From: Pseudomonas sp. PIC25 | Lineage (GTDB): Bacteria; Pseudomonadota; Gammaproteobacteria; Pseudomonadales; Pseudomonadaceae | NCBI RefSeq assembly: GCF_002286785.1 | Contig: NZ_MUJY01000171.1 | Span: 1-49,231 of the forward strand | DNA: 49,231 nt | Direction of reading: 5' to 3' | Part shown: piece after piece, positions 36,134 through 45,678 of the stretch | Position numbering within the stretch: the first letter of the stretch is position 1 | Layout: each line of letters opens with the position of its first letter | Notes under the pieces: model-generated | Databases searched by the model: none | Seen by the model: the letters and a program-made list of their open reading frames with translations, nothing else | What the model was told of the DNA's origin: nothing | Position numbers and translations under genes: made by a program

Positions 36134-37150
36134 TCAACCGCAGAGTCGGTTGCGACCCTCCTGTTTAGCCTGATACAGCGCTGCATCGGCGCGGGCGATC
36201 AGGTCTTCCAGGCTGTCCGACGCTTCCATCTGGGCCAGCCCGATGGACACGGTAACGCCCGGCAGCATGCCCACCGGCGAATAGAAGGTGCCGACCTGCT
36301 CCAGGCTCTGGCGCAGCCGTTCGCCAATGCTGCGCGCTTCGGCGGCGCCCAGTTCCGGCAGGAGGATGACGAATTCCTCGCCGCCGTAGCGGGTCATGTT
36401 GTCCTTCGGGCGGAGCTGGTTGCGCAGGGTGTGCGCGACCAGGCAGAGGGCATAGTCTCCGGCCAGGTGACCGTGCTGGTCGTTGTAGGCCTTGAAGTGG
36501 TCCACGTCGAGCATCAGCATGCTCATCGGCTGGTTGTTGAAGGCGCACCGGGTGCTTTCGCGCTGGAAGACATGTTCCAGCCAGCGCCGGTTGAACAGGC
36601 CGGTCAGGGTATCGACGTTGGCGTTCTGCTCGGTATCGAGGATGATCCGGTTGCCCTGGCGGACCCGTTCGCAGAGTAGCTCCAACAAGTTTTGCATCAA
36701 CTGGGGGGACTCGTTGAACAGCGTCATCAGCGATTGCCGGTGCAGGCGCAGGACCAACGAACGCTCGTTGGCCACGACGTAGGCCGAGGGCCGGTCGTTG
36801 TCGATGAAGCTGATTTCCCCCGCGCACTCACCCGGTTCCAGCGTGCTGACCGGCTGGTTGTCGAGAGAGCCGAGGTAGACCTTGAGCTGCCCTTCGAGGA
36901 GCAGATATAGGTACTGGTTGCGGTTGAACGGGGAGAGCAGGATTTCCCCTGCCTCGAGCTCGCAAGCGCGGAATTCCTTGAGCAGGTGCTTCAGGCTGCT
37001 GGCCGCCACGTTCTGAAAAAGGCGCAGGTGGCGGATCTGCTGCAGGTTTTCCTGCCAGTGGGCGGTTTTCATCGCAGCGAGGACGTGCAGAGGCTGGTGG
37101 AAATAGGCATCGCGATATCGTCCCTGGGTGGCGAATACCGGCTTTGACAT
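36134..37150 (-). CDS. cNMP-binding-domain diguanylate cyclase
   Basis: This encodes 338 residues. Residues ~40-150 are a cyclic-nucleotide-binding-like domain ('IRHLRLFQNVAASSLKHLLK', 'YLYLLLEGQLKVYLGSLDNQ', 'PGECAGEISFIDNDRPSAYV'). Residues ~178-338 are a GGDEF domain: 'DTLTGLFNRRWLEHVFQRES', active site GGEEF at 256-260 and an inhibitory RxxD (RPKD, 247-250) five residues before it. It should make c-di-GMP with product feedback, perhaps under control of a nucleotide-like ligand. No membrane segment. A second c-di-GMP enzyme (BifA) lies 12 kb away. Confidence 0.88.
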   Translation of the reverse strand: MSKPVFATQGRYRDAYFHQPLHVLAAMKTAHWQENLQQIRHLRLFQNVAASSLKHLLKEFRACELEAGEILLSPFNRNQYLYLLLEGQLKVYLGSLDNQPVSTLEPGECAGEISFIDNDRPSAYVVANERSLVLRLHRQSLMTLFNESPQLMQNLLELLCERVRQGNRIILDTEQNANVDTLTGLFNRRWLEHVFQRESTRCAFNNQPMSMLMLDVDHFKAYNDQHGHLAGDYALCLVAHTLRNQLRPKDNMTRYGGEEFVILLPELGAAEARSIGERLRQSLEQVGTFYSPVGMLPGVTVSIGLAQMEASDSLEDLIARADAALYQAKQEGRNRLCG

Positions 37151-37191
37151 TATTCCAGCGCCAAAGTTCTGGCAACGCTTGCCGAAAGTTG

Positions 37192-37210
37192 GGCCGACCA
37201 CCGGTCGGCC
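37192..37210. other. GC hairpin between acyl-CoA synthetase and diguanylate cyclase genes
   Basis: GGCCGACC (37192-37199), loop ACC, GGTCGGCC (37203-37210), with TTTCTTT following on the plus strand but not on the minus strand. It may slow transcription out of the synthetase gene or end antisense transcripts; it is not a canonical terminator for the minus-strand genes. Confidence 0.4.
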
Positions 37211-37218
37211 TTTCTTTC

Positions 37219-39123
37219 CTAACTGGCGATCAGTTCAAATTTCACCGGGAAGGGCGCCAGCCGCCGCTCGATTTCCATCCGCCGCTGCGCGTCCAGCGCC
37301 GGCACCCGGATGTCCGCCCGTTGACCGTGCCGGTCGTCGTTGCGGACCTCGACGCTTATCCCCGCATCCAGCGATTGCAGTACGGTTTCGAAGACGCGAC
37401 GGATGGCGTCGAAGCGCAGTGCCGGCTTGAAGGTCTTGCCCACCGCGGTGACCGGAATGGCATCGATGATCCACACGTCCTTGGGGATCGCCGCGCGCTC
37501 TGGTATGTGCGCGGCGGCGTGTTCGAGCAGTTCCGCTTCGCTGGCTTGGGCGCCGGGCTTCAGTTGCACATAGACCACCGGCAGTTCGCCGGCCTTCTCG
37601 TCCGGCTTGCCGACCGCCGCGGCCATGGCGACAGCAGGGTGCTTGTGCAGGGCTTCCTCGATCAGTTGCGGGTCGATGTTGTGGCCGCCGCGGATGATCA
37701 GGTCCTTGCTCCGGCCGGTGAGCCAGATGTAGCCGTCGGCGTCCATCCGACCGAGGTCGCCGGTGTTGAACCAGTCGCCGTCGACCCAGATGTCCTTGTT
37801 CTTGCCCGCTTGCAGGTAGCCCTTGAACACCGTGACGCCGCGCAGGCAGACGTTGCCGATCTCGTTGGTCGCCGCATCGCGCAGGAAGTTGCCCTGTTCG
37901 TCGAGGACCTTGATGACGACCTGGCAGTAGGGCATGCGCAGGCCGATGGAGCCCGGCCGCCGCTCGCCCGCCGGCGGGTTGCCGCAACTGCCGCAGGTGC
38001 CTTCGGTGAGGCCGTAGCCTTCGATCAGCTTGAGTCCGGTCTTGCTTTCGAACTGGCGGATCAGCTCCACCGGCATCGGCGCGGCGCCGCACAGGGCGTA
38101 GCGCAGGCTGGACAGGTCGTGACCTTCGCTGGGGACCTGCAAAAGTCCGGCATAAATGGTCGGAACCCCGCTGAAGAAACTGACCCGGTGGCGCTCGATG
38201 ATCTTCCAGAAGTTCTGGATCAGGCTCGGGTTACGGTATCCCTGAGGCGTGGCCAGGAGCACCTGGGCATTGCGGAAGAACGGCGCCAGCCCGGTGACCA
38301 TCACCCCATTGACGTGAAACAGCGGCAGGCCGCAGAGGGTGGTGTCGCTTTCACCGAAATCCAGCAGGAAGGCCAGGATCATCGCCATCGCCACTTCGTT
38401 GCGGTGGCTGTGCGGCGCTAACTTGGGCGTGCCGGTGGTGCCGCCGGTATGGAAATAGGAGGCGATATCGTCCGGCTGGATATCCCGGCCGCTTTCCAGC
38501 CGGTCGGCCGGGCAGGCGGCGATGAGTTCGTCGAAGTCCAGCACGCCTTCCGGCAACGGGCCGCGCTGGGCCTTGATGGCATTGCGCTGTGGCTCGGGCA
38601 GCAGGTTCGCCAGGTCCACGGTGACGATGGCGTTCAGGCCAGGCAGGTGGTCGCGCAGACCGGCCACCTTGTCCCACAGGTCGGTGCCGGGGAAAGGGGC
38701 CAGGGTCACCAGTACCTCGGAGTCGGAGGCGCGGATCAGCTCGGCGATGTGTTCGGGTTCGAGCAACGGGTTGATCGCATTGACGATGCCGGCCGCTTCG
38801 CCGCCCCAGAGAGTGAAGTGCGTGTGCGGCAGATTCGGCAGGAGAAAGGACACTGCCTTGCCGGGGCGGATGCCCAGGCGGTGGAAGGCGTTGGCGGTCT
38901 GGGTTATCCGGGCGAACAGTTCGGCGTAGGTCAAGCGGTAGGGCGTTTCGTCCGCCGTGCCCTGGAGCAGGAAGGTCAGCGCCGGTGCATCCGGGTTGCG
39001 CTGTGCGCTGCGGCGCAGCAGGTCATAGGTGCTGGAAGGCATATCGCGTGCTTCCAGCGGGGTTTCTTCGATTCGTTCGACATCACGCAGCGAGGCTATT
39101 GGGGGAATGCGGTTCGCGTTCAT
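37219..39123 (-). CDS. acyl-CoA synthetase (AMP-dependent ligase)
   Basis: This encodes 634 residues: 'ASYFHTGGTTGTPKLAPHSH' (P-loop-like motif A3), 'FFSGVPTIYAGLLQVPS', 'EGYGLTEGTCGSCGNPPAG' (A5-like), 'WFNTGDLGRMDADGYIWLTG' (A7) and 'GKTFKPALR' (catalytic-lysine region, A10). It activates a carboxylic acid, probably a fatty or aryl-substituted acid, to its CoA thioester via the adenylate. It is last before a hydrolase gene on the same strand (26 bp), a pairing I recall from P. aeruginosa. Confidence 0.88.
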   Translation of the reverse strand: MNANRIPPIASLRDVERIEETPLEARDMPSSTYDLLRRSAQRNPDAPALTFLLQGTADETPYRLTYAELFARITQTANAFHRLGIRPGKAVSFLLPNLPHTHFTLWGGEAAGIVNAINPLLEPEHIAELIRASDSEVLVTLAPFPGTDLWDKVAGLRDHLPGLNAIVTVDLANLLPEPQRNAIKAQRGPLPEGVLDFDELIAACPADRLESGRDIQPDDIASYFHTGGTTGTPKLAPHSHRNEVAMAMILAFLLDFGESDTTLCGLPLFHVNGVMVTGLAPFFRNAQVLLATPQGYRNPSLIQNFWKIIERHRVSFFSGVPTIYAGLLQVPSEGHDLSSLRYALCGAAPMPVELIRQFESKTGLKLIEGYGLTEGTCGSCGNPPAGERRPGSIGLRMPYCQVVIKVLDEQGNFLRDAATNEIGNVCLRGVTVFKGYLQAGKNKDIWVDGDWFNTGDLGRMDADGYIWLTGRSKDLIIRGGHNIDPQLIEEALHKHPAVAMAAAVGKPDEKAGELPVVYVQLKPGAQASEAELLEHAAAHIPERAAIPKDVWIIDAIPVTAVGKTFKPALRFDAIRRVFETVLQSLDAGISVEVRNDDRHGQRADIRVPALDAQRRMEIERRLAPFPVKFELIAS

Positions 39124-39149
39124 GGTCCCTTCTTGTTGTCGAGTCGAGG

Positions 39150-39857
<708 letters not shown>

Positions 39858-39945
39858 TCAGGGGGTGGGTGAATCCGTGAAGAAGATGTCGCAAGGCTAA
39901 AACTTTTGCTCTTGACCTCTTCCGATCGCATTTCGAACGCCGCTC

Positions 39946-39961
39946 TGGTACGGGCTTTGCT
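39946..39961 (+). promoter_or_regulatory. sigma-54 (RpoN) -24/-12 promoter candidate
   Basis: TGGTAC-GGGCT-TTGCT matches TGGCAC-N5-TTGCW with one mismatch (T for C); the invariant GG and GC are correctly spaced. It points toward aapJ. Pseudomonas amino-acid ABC transporters are often RpoN-controlled. Confidence 0.65.
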
Positions 39962-40106
39962 ATGTCTGCACCGGACTGAAGATATGGCGCTTTGCCGGTA
40001 ACACAGCGCGCAGAGCATGCGCCATATAACAGACAGAAGCCGTTCCGGCGGCTTCAATAGGTTCGCTAAGCGCTGCGGCTGGCGCAAGGTGAACGATTCG
40101 TCTCCA

Positions 40107-40279
40107 GCCCATTTGACCAATGGGCGAGGCGGGTTTTATGGCTGACGGAAAAACCGCCAACTAGACTCCGCCTTAGGCCTGCACCCCGGTCGATCCTGCT
40201 GGCGCCGATAGGATCGAACGTGCCCCACAAAGGTACGGAGGAAGGGCCGAGACTCCAACACAACAAAAGCAACTGGAGG
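40107..40279 (+). promoter_or_regulatory. aapJ structured leader and Crc/Hfq-like site
   Basis: GCCCATT-TGACC-AATGGGC (40107-40125) is a perfect 7-bp hairpin. A second, G-rich/A-rich pair follows (about 40127-40160). Just before the GGAGG, AACAAAAG (40262-40269) fits the AAnAAnAA catabolite-repression motif. The leader may set mRNA stability and carbon repression; no known riboswitch fold was recognised. Confidence 0.45.
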
Positions 40280-40284
40280 TTTTG

Positions 40285-41313
40285 ATGAAAATGGTGAAAA
40301 CCACCCTGGCTGTGCTGACCACTGCTGCAGTGCTCGGCGTCAGCAGCTTCGCGCAGGCGGGCGCGACCCTGGACGCGGTGAAGAAGAAGGGCTTCGTGCA
40401 GTGCGGTATCAGCGATGGTCTGCCGGGCTTCTCCTACGCCGACGCCAAGGGCAACTACAAAGGGATCGACGTCGATGTCTGCCGTGCGGTAGCCGCTGCG
40501 GTCTTCGGCGACGCCAGCAAGGTCAAGTTCAGTCCGTTGACCGCCAAGGAGCGTTTCACCGCGCTGCAGTCCGGTGAAGTCGATGTGCTGTCGCGCAACA
40601 CCACCTGGACCAGCTCGCGCGATTCGGCCATGGGCCTGAACTTCGCCGGCGTGACCTACTACGACGGCCAGGGCTTCCTGGTGAACAAGAAGCTCGGCGT
40701 ATCCAGCGCCAAGGAACTCGACGGCGCCACCGTCTGCATCCAGGCCGGTACCACCACCGAGCTGAACCTCGCCGACTACTTCCGCGCCAACGGCCTGAAG
40801 TACACCCCCATCACCTACGACACCTCCGACGAAAGCGCCAAGTCCCTGGAATCCGGCCGTTGCGACGTGCTGACCTCCGACCAGTCGCAACTGTACGCCC
40901 AGCGCATCAAGCTGGCCGCGCCGGACGACTACGTCGTTCTGCCGGAAGTCATTTCCAAGGAACCGCTGGGCCCAGCCGTTCGCCAGGGTGACGAAGAGTG
41001 GTTCGACATCGTTCGCTGGAGCCTCTTCGCCATGCTCAACGCCGAAGAACTCGGCATCGACTCGAAGAACGTCGAAGAGCAGGCCAAAACCACCAAGAAC
41101 CCGGACATCGCCCGTCTGCTCGGCGCGGAAGGCGAGTACGGCAAGGACCTGAAACTGCCGAAAGACTGGGCCGTTCAGATCGTCAAGCAGGTCGGCAACT
41201 ACGGCGAGATCTTCGAGCGTAACGTCGGCGGCGGCAGCGAGCTGAAGATCGAGCGCGGCCTCAACGCCCTCTGGAACAAGGGTGGTCTGCAGTACGCACC
41301 GCCGGTGCGCTGA
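40285..41313 (+). CDS. aapJ: general amino-acid ABC transporter substrate-binding protein
   Basis: This encodes 342 residues, GGAGG 6 nt upstream. The signal peptide is MKMVKTTLAVLTTAAVLGVS up to 'SFAQA'. The mature part has the family-3 binding-protein blocks 'CGISDGLPGFSYADAKGNYK', 'IDVDVCRAVAAAVFGDASKV', 'VDVLSRNTTWTSSRDSAMGL', 'TVCIQAGTTTELNLADYFRA' and 'RCDVLTSDQSQLYAQRI'. The 'NTTWTSSRD' signature is typical of AapJ/BztA, periplasmic binding proteins of broad L-amino-acid (mainly polar/acidic) uptake systems. First gene of aapJQMP. Confidence 0.92.
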   Translation: MKMVKTTLAVLTTAAVLGVSSFAQAGATLDAVKKKGFVQCGISDGLPGFSYADAKGNYKGIDVDVCRAVAAAVFGDASKVKFSPLTAKERFTALQSGEVDVLSRNTTWTSSRDSAMGLNFAGVTYYDGQGFLVNKKLGVSSAKELDGATVCIQAGTTTELNLADYFRANGLKYTPITYDTSDESAKSLESGRCDVLTSDQSQLYAQRIKLAAPDDYVVLPEVISKEPLGPAVRQGDEEWFDIVRWSLFAMLNAEELGIDSKNVEEQAKTTKNPDIARLLGAEGEYGKDLKLPKDWAVQIVKQVGNYGEIFERNVGGGSELKIERGLNALWNKGGLQYAPPVR

Positions 41314-41321
41314 CCGTTGTA

Positions 41322-41345
41322 AGTCACCGCTTTCGAGCGGTGACT
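41322..41345 (+). other. intercistronic hairpin after aapJ
   Basis: AGTCACCGCT-TTCG-AGCGGTGACT is a perfect 10-bp stem with a stable UUCG tetraloop, 9 nt past the aapJ stop and not followed by a T-run. Such hairpins typically protect binding-protein mRNA from 3' decay and raise its level over the permease genes. Confidence 0.8.
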
Positions 41346-41361
41346 GTTCCAATAAAGACAA

Positions 41362-41398
41362 CCCCGGGGCCTGCAGTCACTGGCCACCGGGGATTTCT
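41362..41398 (+). terminator. probable attenuating hairpin before aapQ
   Basis: CCCCGGGGCC (41362-41371) pairs with GGCC-A-CCGGGG (41382-41392) with one bulged A, then ATTTCTTC. The weak U-tract suggests partial termination so that less permease than binding protein is made. Confidence 0.6.
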
Positions 41399-41412
41399 TC
41401 ATGAGGGCTGTC

Positions 41413-42597
41413 ATGCAAACTAGTGTCAATGCCCCGCGCCCACGCGGTTCGGTCTGGACCGATCCGCAGATACGCGCGTGGCTCTTCCAGATCATCGCGG
41501 TGATCGCCGTGGTGTCGCTCGGTTGGTTCCTGTTTCAGAACACCCAGTACAACCTGGAGAAGCGCGGGATCATCTCCGGCTTCGGCTTTCTGCAGAACAG
41601 TGCCGGCTTCGGTATTTCCCAACACCTAATCGACTATAACGAGAGCAACTCTTACGGCCGGGTATTCGTCATCGGCCTGCTCAACACCTTGCTGGTTTCG
41701 GTGATCGGCATCGTGATGGCAACCATCCTCGGCTTCCTGGTCGGTATCGCCCGGTTGTCGCCGAACTGGCTGCTGAGCAAGCTGGCCACCATCTACATCG
41801 AGATTTTCCGTAACATCCCGCCGTTGCTGCAGATCTTCTTCTGGTACTTCGCCATCATGCTGCCCCTGCCGGGCCCACGGCAGAGCGTGAGCATCGGTGA
41901 CCTCTTCTTCATCAGCAACCGCGGCCTGAACATGCCGTCGCCCGATCCCACCGGGGCGTTCTGGCCGTTCGCGATCGCGCTGGTGCTGACCATCGTCGGC
42001 ATCGTCCTGATGCGCCGCTGGGCCATGGCCCGCTTCGAGGCGACCGGCAAGACCTTCCCGATCCTGATCACCGCTCTGGCGATGCTGGTGGTGATTCCGG
42101 GCCTGACGGTGCTGATCGCGGGCAACCCCTTCGCCTGGAGCGTACCGGAGCTGAAAGGCTTCAACTTCCGCGGCGGCTGGGTGGTGATCCCCGAACTGAT
42201 GGCGCTGGTCCTGGCACTGACCATCTACACCGCGGCCTTCATCGCCGAGAACGTCCGCTCCGGCATCCAGGCGGTGAGCCATGGCCAGACCGAGGCCGCA
42301 CGCTCCCTGGGCCTGCGCCCGGGCAAGGCGCTGCGTCTGGTGATCATTCCCCAGGCCATGCGGGTGATCATTCCGCCGCTCACCAGCCAGTACCTGAACC
42401 TGGCGAAGAACTCCTCGCTGGCTGCCGGCATCGGCTACCCGGACATGGTGTCGCTGTTCGCCGGTACCGTGCTCAACCAGACCGGCCAAGCCATCGAGAC
42501 CATCGCCATCACCATGAGCGTGTATCTGGCCATCAGCATCAGCATCTCGATCCTGATGAACTGGTACAACAAGCGCATCGCGCTTATCGAGCGGTGA
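41413..42597 (+). CDS. aapQ: amino-acid ABC transporter permease AapQ
   Basis: This encodes 394 residues from the ATG at 41413 (GAGGG 6 nt before it; an in-frame ATG at 41401 lacks a good RBS). It is the long permease form with multiple helices; the conserved EAA-type loop is 'QTEAARSLGLRPGKALRLVI' near the C-terminus. 'IARLSPNWLLSKLATIYIEI' and 'FRNIPPLLQIFFWYFAIM' are typical of HisM-like permeases. It pairs with AapM in the inner membrane. Confidence 0.9.
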   Translation: MQTSVNAPRPRGSVWTDPQIRAWLFQIIAVIAVVSLGWFLFQNTQYNLEKRGIISGFGFLQNSAGFGISQHLIDYNESNSYGRVFVIGLLNTLLVSVIGIVMATILGFLVGIARLSPNWLLSKLATIYIEIFRNIPPLLQIFFWYFAIMLPLPGPRQSVSIGDLFFISNRGLNMPSPDPTGAFWPFAIALVLTIVGIVLMRRWAMARFEATGKTFPILITALAMLVVIPGLTVLIAGNPFAWSVPELKGFNFRGGWVVIPELMALVLALTIYTAAFIAENVRSGIQAVSHGQTEAARSLGLRPGKALRLVIIPQAMRVIIPPLTSQYLNLAKNSSLAAGIGYPDMVSLFAGTVLNQTGQAIETIAITMSVYLAISISISILMNWYNKRIALIER

Positions 42598-42607
42598 GGA
42601 CAAGCGC

Positions 42608-43705
42608 ATGACGACCCATACTTTCAAACCCGACCTGCCGCCGCCGACCATGAGCGTCGGGGTGCTGGGCTGGCTGCGTGCCAACCTGTTTTCCAACTGG
42701 TTCAATACCCTGCTGACGCTGGTGGCGATCTACCTGATCTGGCTGATCGTCCCGCCGCTGCTCAAGTGGGCCTTCATCGAAGCCGACTGGACCGGTACCA
42801 CCCGTGCCGACTGCACCAGCGACGGCGCCTGCTGGGTCTTCATCAAGCAGCGCTTCAGCCAGTTCATGTATGGCTTCTATCCGGCCGAACTGCGCTGGCG
42901 CGTCGACATGGCTGCCTGGCTGGCGGTGATCGGCGCCGCGCCGCTGTTCATCCGGCAGATGCCGCGCAAGGCGGTCTACGGGCTGGGCTTCCTGGTGGTC
43001 TATCCGCTGGTTGCCTTCTGGCTGCTGCATGGCGGCTTCCTGGGCCTGGAAGACGTGCCCACCAGTCGCTGGGGCGGCCTGATGCTGACCCTGGTGATCG
43101 CCTCCGTGGGCATCGCCGGCGCGCTGCCGCTGGGCATCCTGCTGGCGCTCGGCCGCCGTTCGAACATGCCGGCGATCCGCGTGATCAGTGTGACCTTCAT
43201 CGAGTTCTGGCGTGGTGTTCCGCTGATCACCGTGCTGTTCATGTCCTCGGTGATGCTGCCGCTGTTCCTGCCCGAGGGGCTCAGCTTCGACAAGCTGATG
43301 CGAGCCCTGATCGGCGTGATCCTGTTCCAGTCCGCCTACATCGCCGAAGTGGTGCGTGGCGGCCTGCAGGCCATCCCGAAAGGCCAGTACGAAGCGGCCG
43401 CGGCCATGGGCCTGGGCTATTGGCGGATGATGGGCCTGGTGATCCTGCCGCAGGCGCTCAAGCTGGTCATCCCCGGCATCGTCAACACCTTCATCGCGCT
43501 GTTCAAGGACACCAGCCTGGTGATCATCATCGGCCTGTTCGACCTGCTCAACAGCATCAAGCAAGCCACCACCGACCCGGCCTGGCTGGGCATGGCCACC
43601 GAAGGCTATGTCTTCGCCGCCCTGGTGTTCTGGATCTTCTGTTTCGGCATGTCCCGCTACTCCCAGCATCTGGAGCGCAAGCTGGACACCGGCCACAAGC
43701 GTTAG
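42608..43705 (+). CDS. aapM: amino-acid ABC transporter permease AapM
   Basis: This encodes 365 residues. It has an N-terminal extension with helices ('[20 protein letters not shown]'), a ~90-residue non-conserved loop with '[20 protein letters not shown]', and the HisM-type core '[20 protein letters not shown]' with EAA loop '[20 protein letters not shown]'. It starts 10 nt after aapQ, with GAGGA in the aapQ end. Forms the heterodimeric channel with AapQ. Confidence 0.9.
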   Translation: MTTHTFKPDLPPPTMSVGVLGWLRANLFSNWFNTLLTLVAIYLIWLIVPPLLKWAFIEADWTGTTRADCTSDGACWVFIKQRFSQFMYGFYPAELRWRVDMAAWLAVIGAAPLFIRQMPRKAVYGLGFLVVYPLVAFWLLHGGFLGLEDVPTSRWGGLMLTLVIASVGIAGALPLGILLALGRRSNMPAIRVISVTFIEFWRGVPLITVLFMSSVMLPLFLPEGLSFDKLMRALIGVILFQSAYIAEVVRGGLQAIPKGQYEAAAAMGLGYWRMMGLVILPQALKLVIPGIVNTFIALFKDTSLVIIIGLFDLLNSIKQATTDPAWLGMATEGYVFAALVFWIFCFGMSRYSQHLERKLDTGHKR

Positions 43706-43716
43706 GAGTTACCCCA

Positions 43717-44481
43717 ATGACTGAAGCAAACAAACAGCCTGTCGCCGGCGATGGCATCATCCAGATGCAGGGCGTGCACAAGTGGTACGGCCAGTTCCAT
43801 GTGCTCAAGGACATCAACCTGAACGTCAAGCAGGGCGAGCGCATCGTGCTCTGCGGGCCGTCCGGCTCGGGCAAATCCACGACCATCCGCTGCCTCAACC
43901 GTTTGGAAGAGCATCAGCAGGGCCGCATCGTCGTCGATGGTGTCGAGCTGACCAGCGACCTCAAGCACATCGAGGCGATCCGCAGCGAAGTGGGCATGGT
44001 GTTCCAGCACTTCAACCTGTTCCCGCACCTGACCGTGCTGCAGAACTGCACACTGGCACCGATGTGGGTGCGCAAGATGCCCAAGCGCAAGGCGGAAGAG
44101 ATCGCCATGCACTTTCTCGAGCGCGTACGCATTCCCGAGCAGGCCAATAAATACCCGGGCCAGCTTTCCGGCGGCCAGCAGCAGCGTGTGGCGATCGCCC
44201 GAGCCCTGTGCATGAAGCCGAAAATCATGCTGTTCGACGAACCGACTTCCGCACTCGACCCGGAAATGGTCAAGGAAGTGCTGGACACCATGATCGGTCT
44301 GGCCCAGGACGGCATGACCATGCTCTGCGTGACCCACGAAATGGGCTTCGCCCGCACCGTGGCGAACCGGGTGATCTTCATGGACAAGGGGGAAATCGTC
44401 GAGCAGGCCGCGCCGGACGAGTTCTTCACCAACCCGCAAAACGACCGCACCAAGCTGTTCCTCAGCCAGATCCTGCACTGA
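43717..44481 (+). CDS. aapP: amino-acid ABC transporter ATP-binding protein AapP
   Basis: This encodes 254 residues with Walker A '[20 protein letters not shown]', Q-loop '[19 protein letters not shown]', signature '[20 protein letters not shown]', Walker B '[20 protein letters not shown]' and switch His '[20 protein letters not shown]'. It drives uptake for AapQM. TAGGAG precedes the ATG; 11 nt after aapM. A strong terminator follows. Confidence 0.95.
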   Translation: MTEANKQPVAGDGIIQMQGVHKWYGQFHVLKDINLNVKQGERIVLCGPSGSGKSTTIRCLNRLEEHQQGRIVVDGVELTSDLKHIEAIRSEVGMVFQHFNLFPHLTVLQNCTLAPMWVRKMPKRKAEEIAMHFLERVRIPEQANKYPGQLSGGQQQRVAIARALCMKPKIMLFDEPTSALDPEMVKEVLDTMIGLAQDGMTMLCVTHEMGFARTVANRVIFMDKGEIVEQAAPDEFFTNPQNDRTKLFLSQILH

Positions 44482-44495
44482 GGCGGGTGGTCATG

Positions 44496-44525
44496 AAAAA
44501 AGGGAGCCTTCGGGCTCCCTTTTTT
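44496..44525 (+). terminator. Rho-independent terminator of aapJQMP
   Basis: GGGAGCC (44502-44508), UUCG loop, GGCTCCC (44513-44519), then TTTTTT (44520-44525); the preceding A-run makes it work in both directions. Confidence 0.95.
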
Positions 44526-44552
44526 GTCACTGCCGTTGCTTGGCTGGAGTTC

Positions 44553-44604
44553 GTGGGCGAATGAATTCGCTCCTACAGAAACTGTACGAATTTGTTCGCC
44601 CGCA
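44553..44604. repeat. REP-like element
   Basis: GTGGGCGAATGAATTCGCTCCTAC followed by 'GAATTTGTTCGCCCGC' shows the same GAATTCGCTCC/GGGCGAA core as the repeats at 14.9 and 15.9 kb, in inverted arrangement. It lies between convergent genes (aapP and the AraC-type regulator). Confidence 0.65.
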
Positions 44605-44610
44605 GGGACC

Positions 44611-45567
44611 CTACGCCTTTGCCTCACGCAACCGCCGCCTGAATGCTCCCGGTGTTTCCCCACAGAGTTGCTTGAACAGCTTGGCGAAGGTGGCGCGGTC
44701 GGCGTAGCCGACCTGGGCGGCGACCTGCTCCAGCGACGTGGCTGGGTTACGCAGGGCGATCCGCGCCGATTCGATGCGCAGGCGCTGGAGGTATTCGTTG
44801 GGCGTCAGGCCGGTGCCGGCCTTGAAGCGGCGCAGCAGCGTGCGTGGCGAGCAGTGCGCCTGTTCGGCCAGGCGGTGCAGGTCCAGCGGTTCGGCGTGGT
44901 GCTTCTGCAACCAGTGCAGCAACGACGCCAGTGGACCTTCCTGCACGGCCGGCTCCGGCAACAGCGGCGCGAAGCGCGACTGCCGGCCACGCCGAGTATC
45001 GAATACCAGGGCGCTGGCCACTTGCTGGGCCAGCCAGTCGCCGCCGTGCTGGCCGATCAGGTACAGGCACAGATCGAGCCCGGCCTGGGCGCCGCCGGAG
45101 CAGAGCAGGTGGCCGTCGTGGGTCAGCAGCTCATCGATATCCAGCCGGACCCGGGGAAAGTACCGCCGAAAGGGTTCGGCCAGCGACCAGTGGGTGGTGG
45201 CGCGGCGGCCATCGAGCAGGCCTGCCGCCGCCAGGATGAATGCGCTGCTGCACAGACTGGCCAACTGCTGAGTGGCGGGGCGCCCTTCCAACCAGGTCAG
45301 CAGCGTCGCGTTGGTCGCCAGGACGCGTGCGATAGCACTGCCGGTCGCTGGGATCAACACCAGGCCGGCCTGCTCGGCGATCTCCAGGCCGCCGTCCACC
45401 CGAATGGTGGCGAAGCCCAACTCCACTGGCTGGCCGTCCAGGCTGAACCGGCGAACCCGGAAGAGCGCCTGGCCCGCCAACTGGTTGGCCAGCAGGAAGG
45501 CATCGCCGGCCATACTCAAGCTGGAGCAGACGGTTTGCGGGCAGACATACAGGGCGACGTCGAGCAT
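44611..45567 (-). CDS. GATase1-like/AraC-family transcriptional regulator (GlxA type)
   Basis: This encodes 318 residues. The N-terminal DJ-1/PfpI-like domain is ~1-185 ('GLVLIPATGSAIARVLATNA', 'LASLCSSAFILAAAGLLDGR', 'RATTHWSLAEPFRRYFPRVR', 'HLLCSGGAQAGLDLCLYLIG'). The C-terminal AraC helix-turn-helix pair is ~215-315 ('AEQAHCSPRTLLRRFKAGTG', 'EQVAAQVGYADRATFAKLFK'). Such regulators commonly control nearby amine/amino-acid or detoxification genes. Divergent from the SnoaL-like gene. Confidence 0.88.
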   Translation of the reverse strand: MLDVALYVCPQTVCSSLSMAGDAFLLANQLAGQALFRVRRFSLDGQPVELGFATIRVDGGLEIAEQAGLVLIPATGSAIARVLATNATLLTWLEGRPATQQLASLCSSAFILAAAGLLDGRRATTHWSLAEPFRRYFPRVRLDIDELLTHDGHLLCSGGAQAGLDLCLYLIGQHGGDWLAQQVASALVFDTRRGRQSRFAPLLPEPAVQEGPLASLLHWLQKHHAEPLDLHRLAEQAHCSPRTLLRRFKAGTGLTPNEYLQRLRIESARIALRNPATSLEQVAAQVGYADRATFAKLFKQLCGETPGAFRRRLREAKA

Positions 45568-45678
45568 GGCGATCTCCGGTGTTTGGCGATTATGGCCACA
45601 AAGCTGTCAATAGCGCCAATCGCGATGCCGCTGGCTGTCCGCCAGAATGGCATCGTCACCACTGGAAGGAATACCGCC

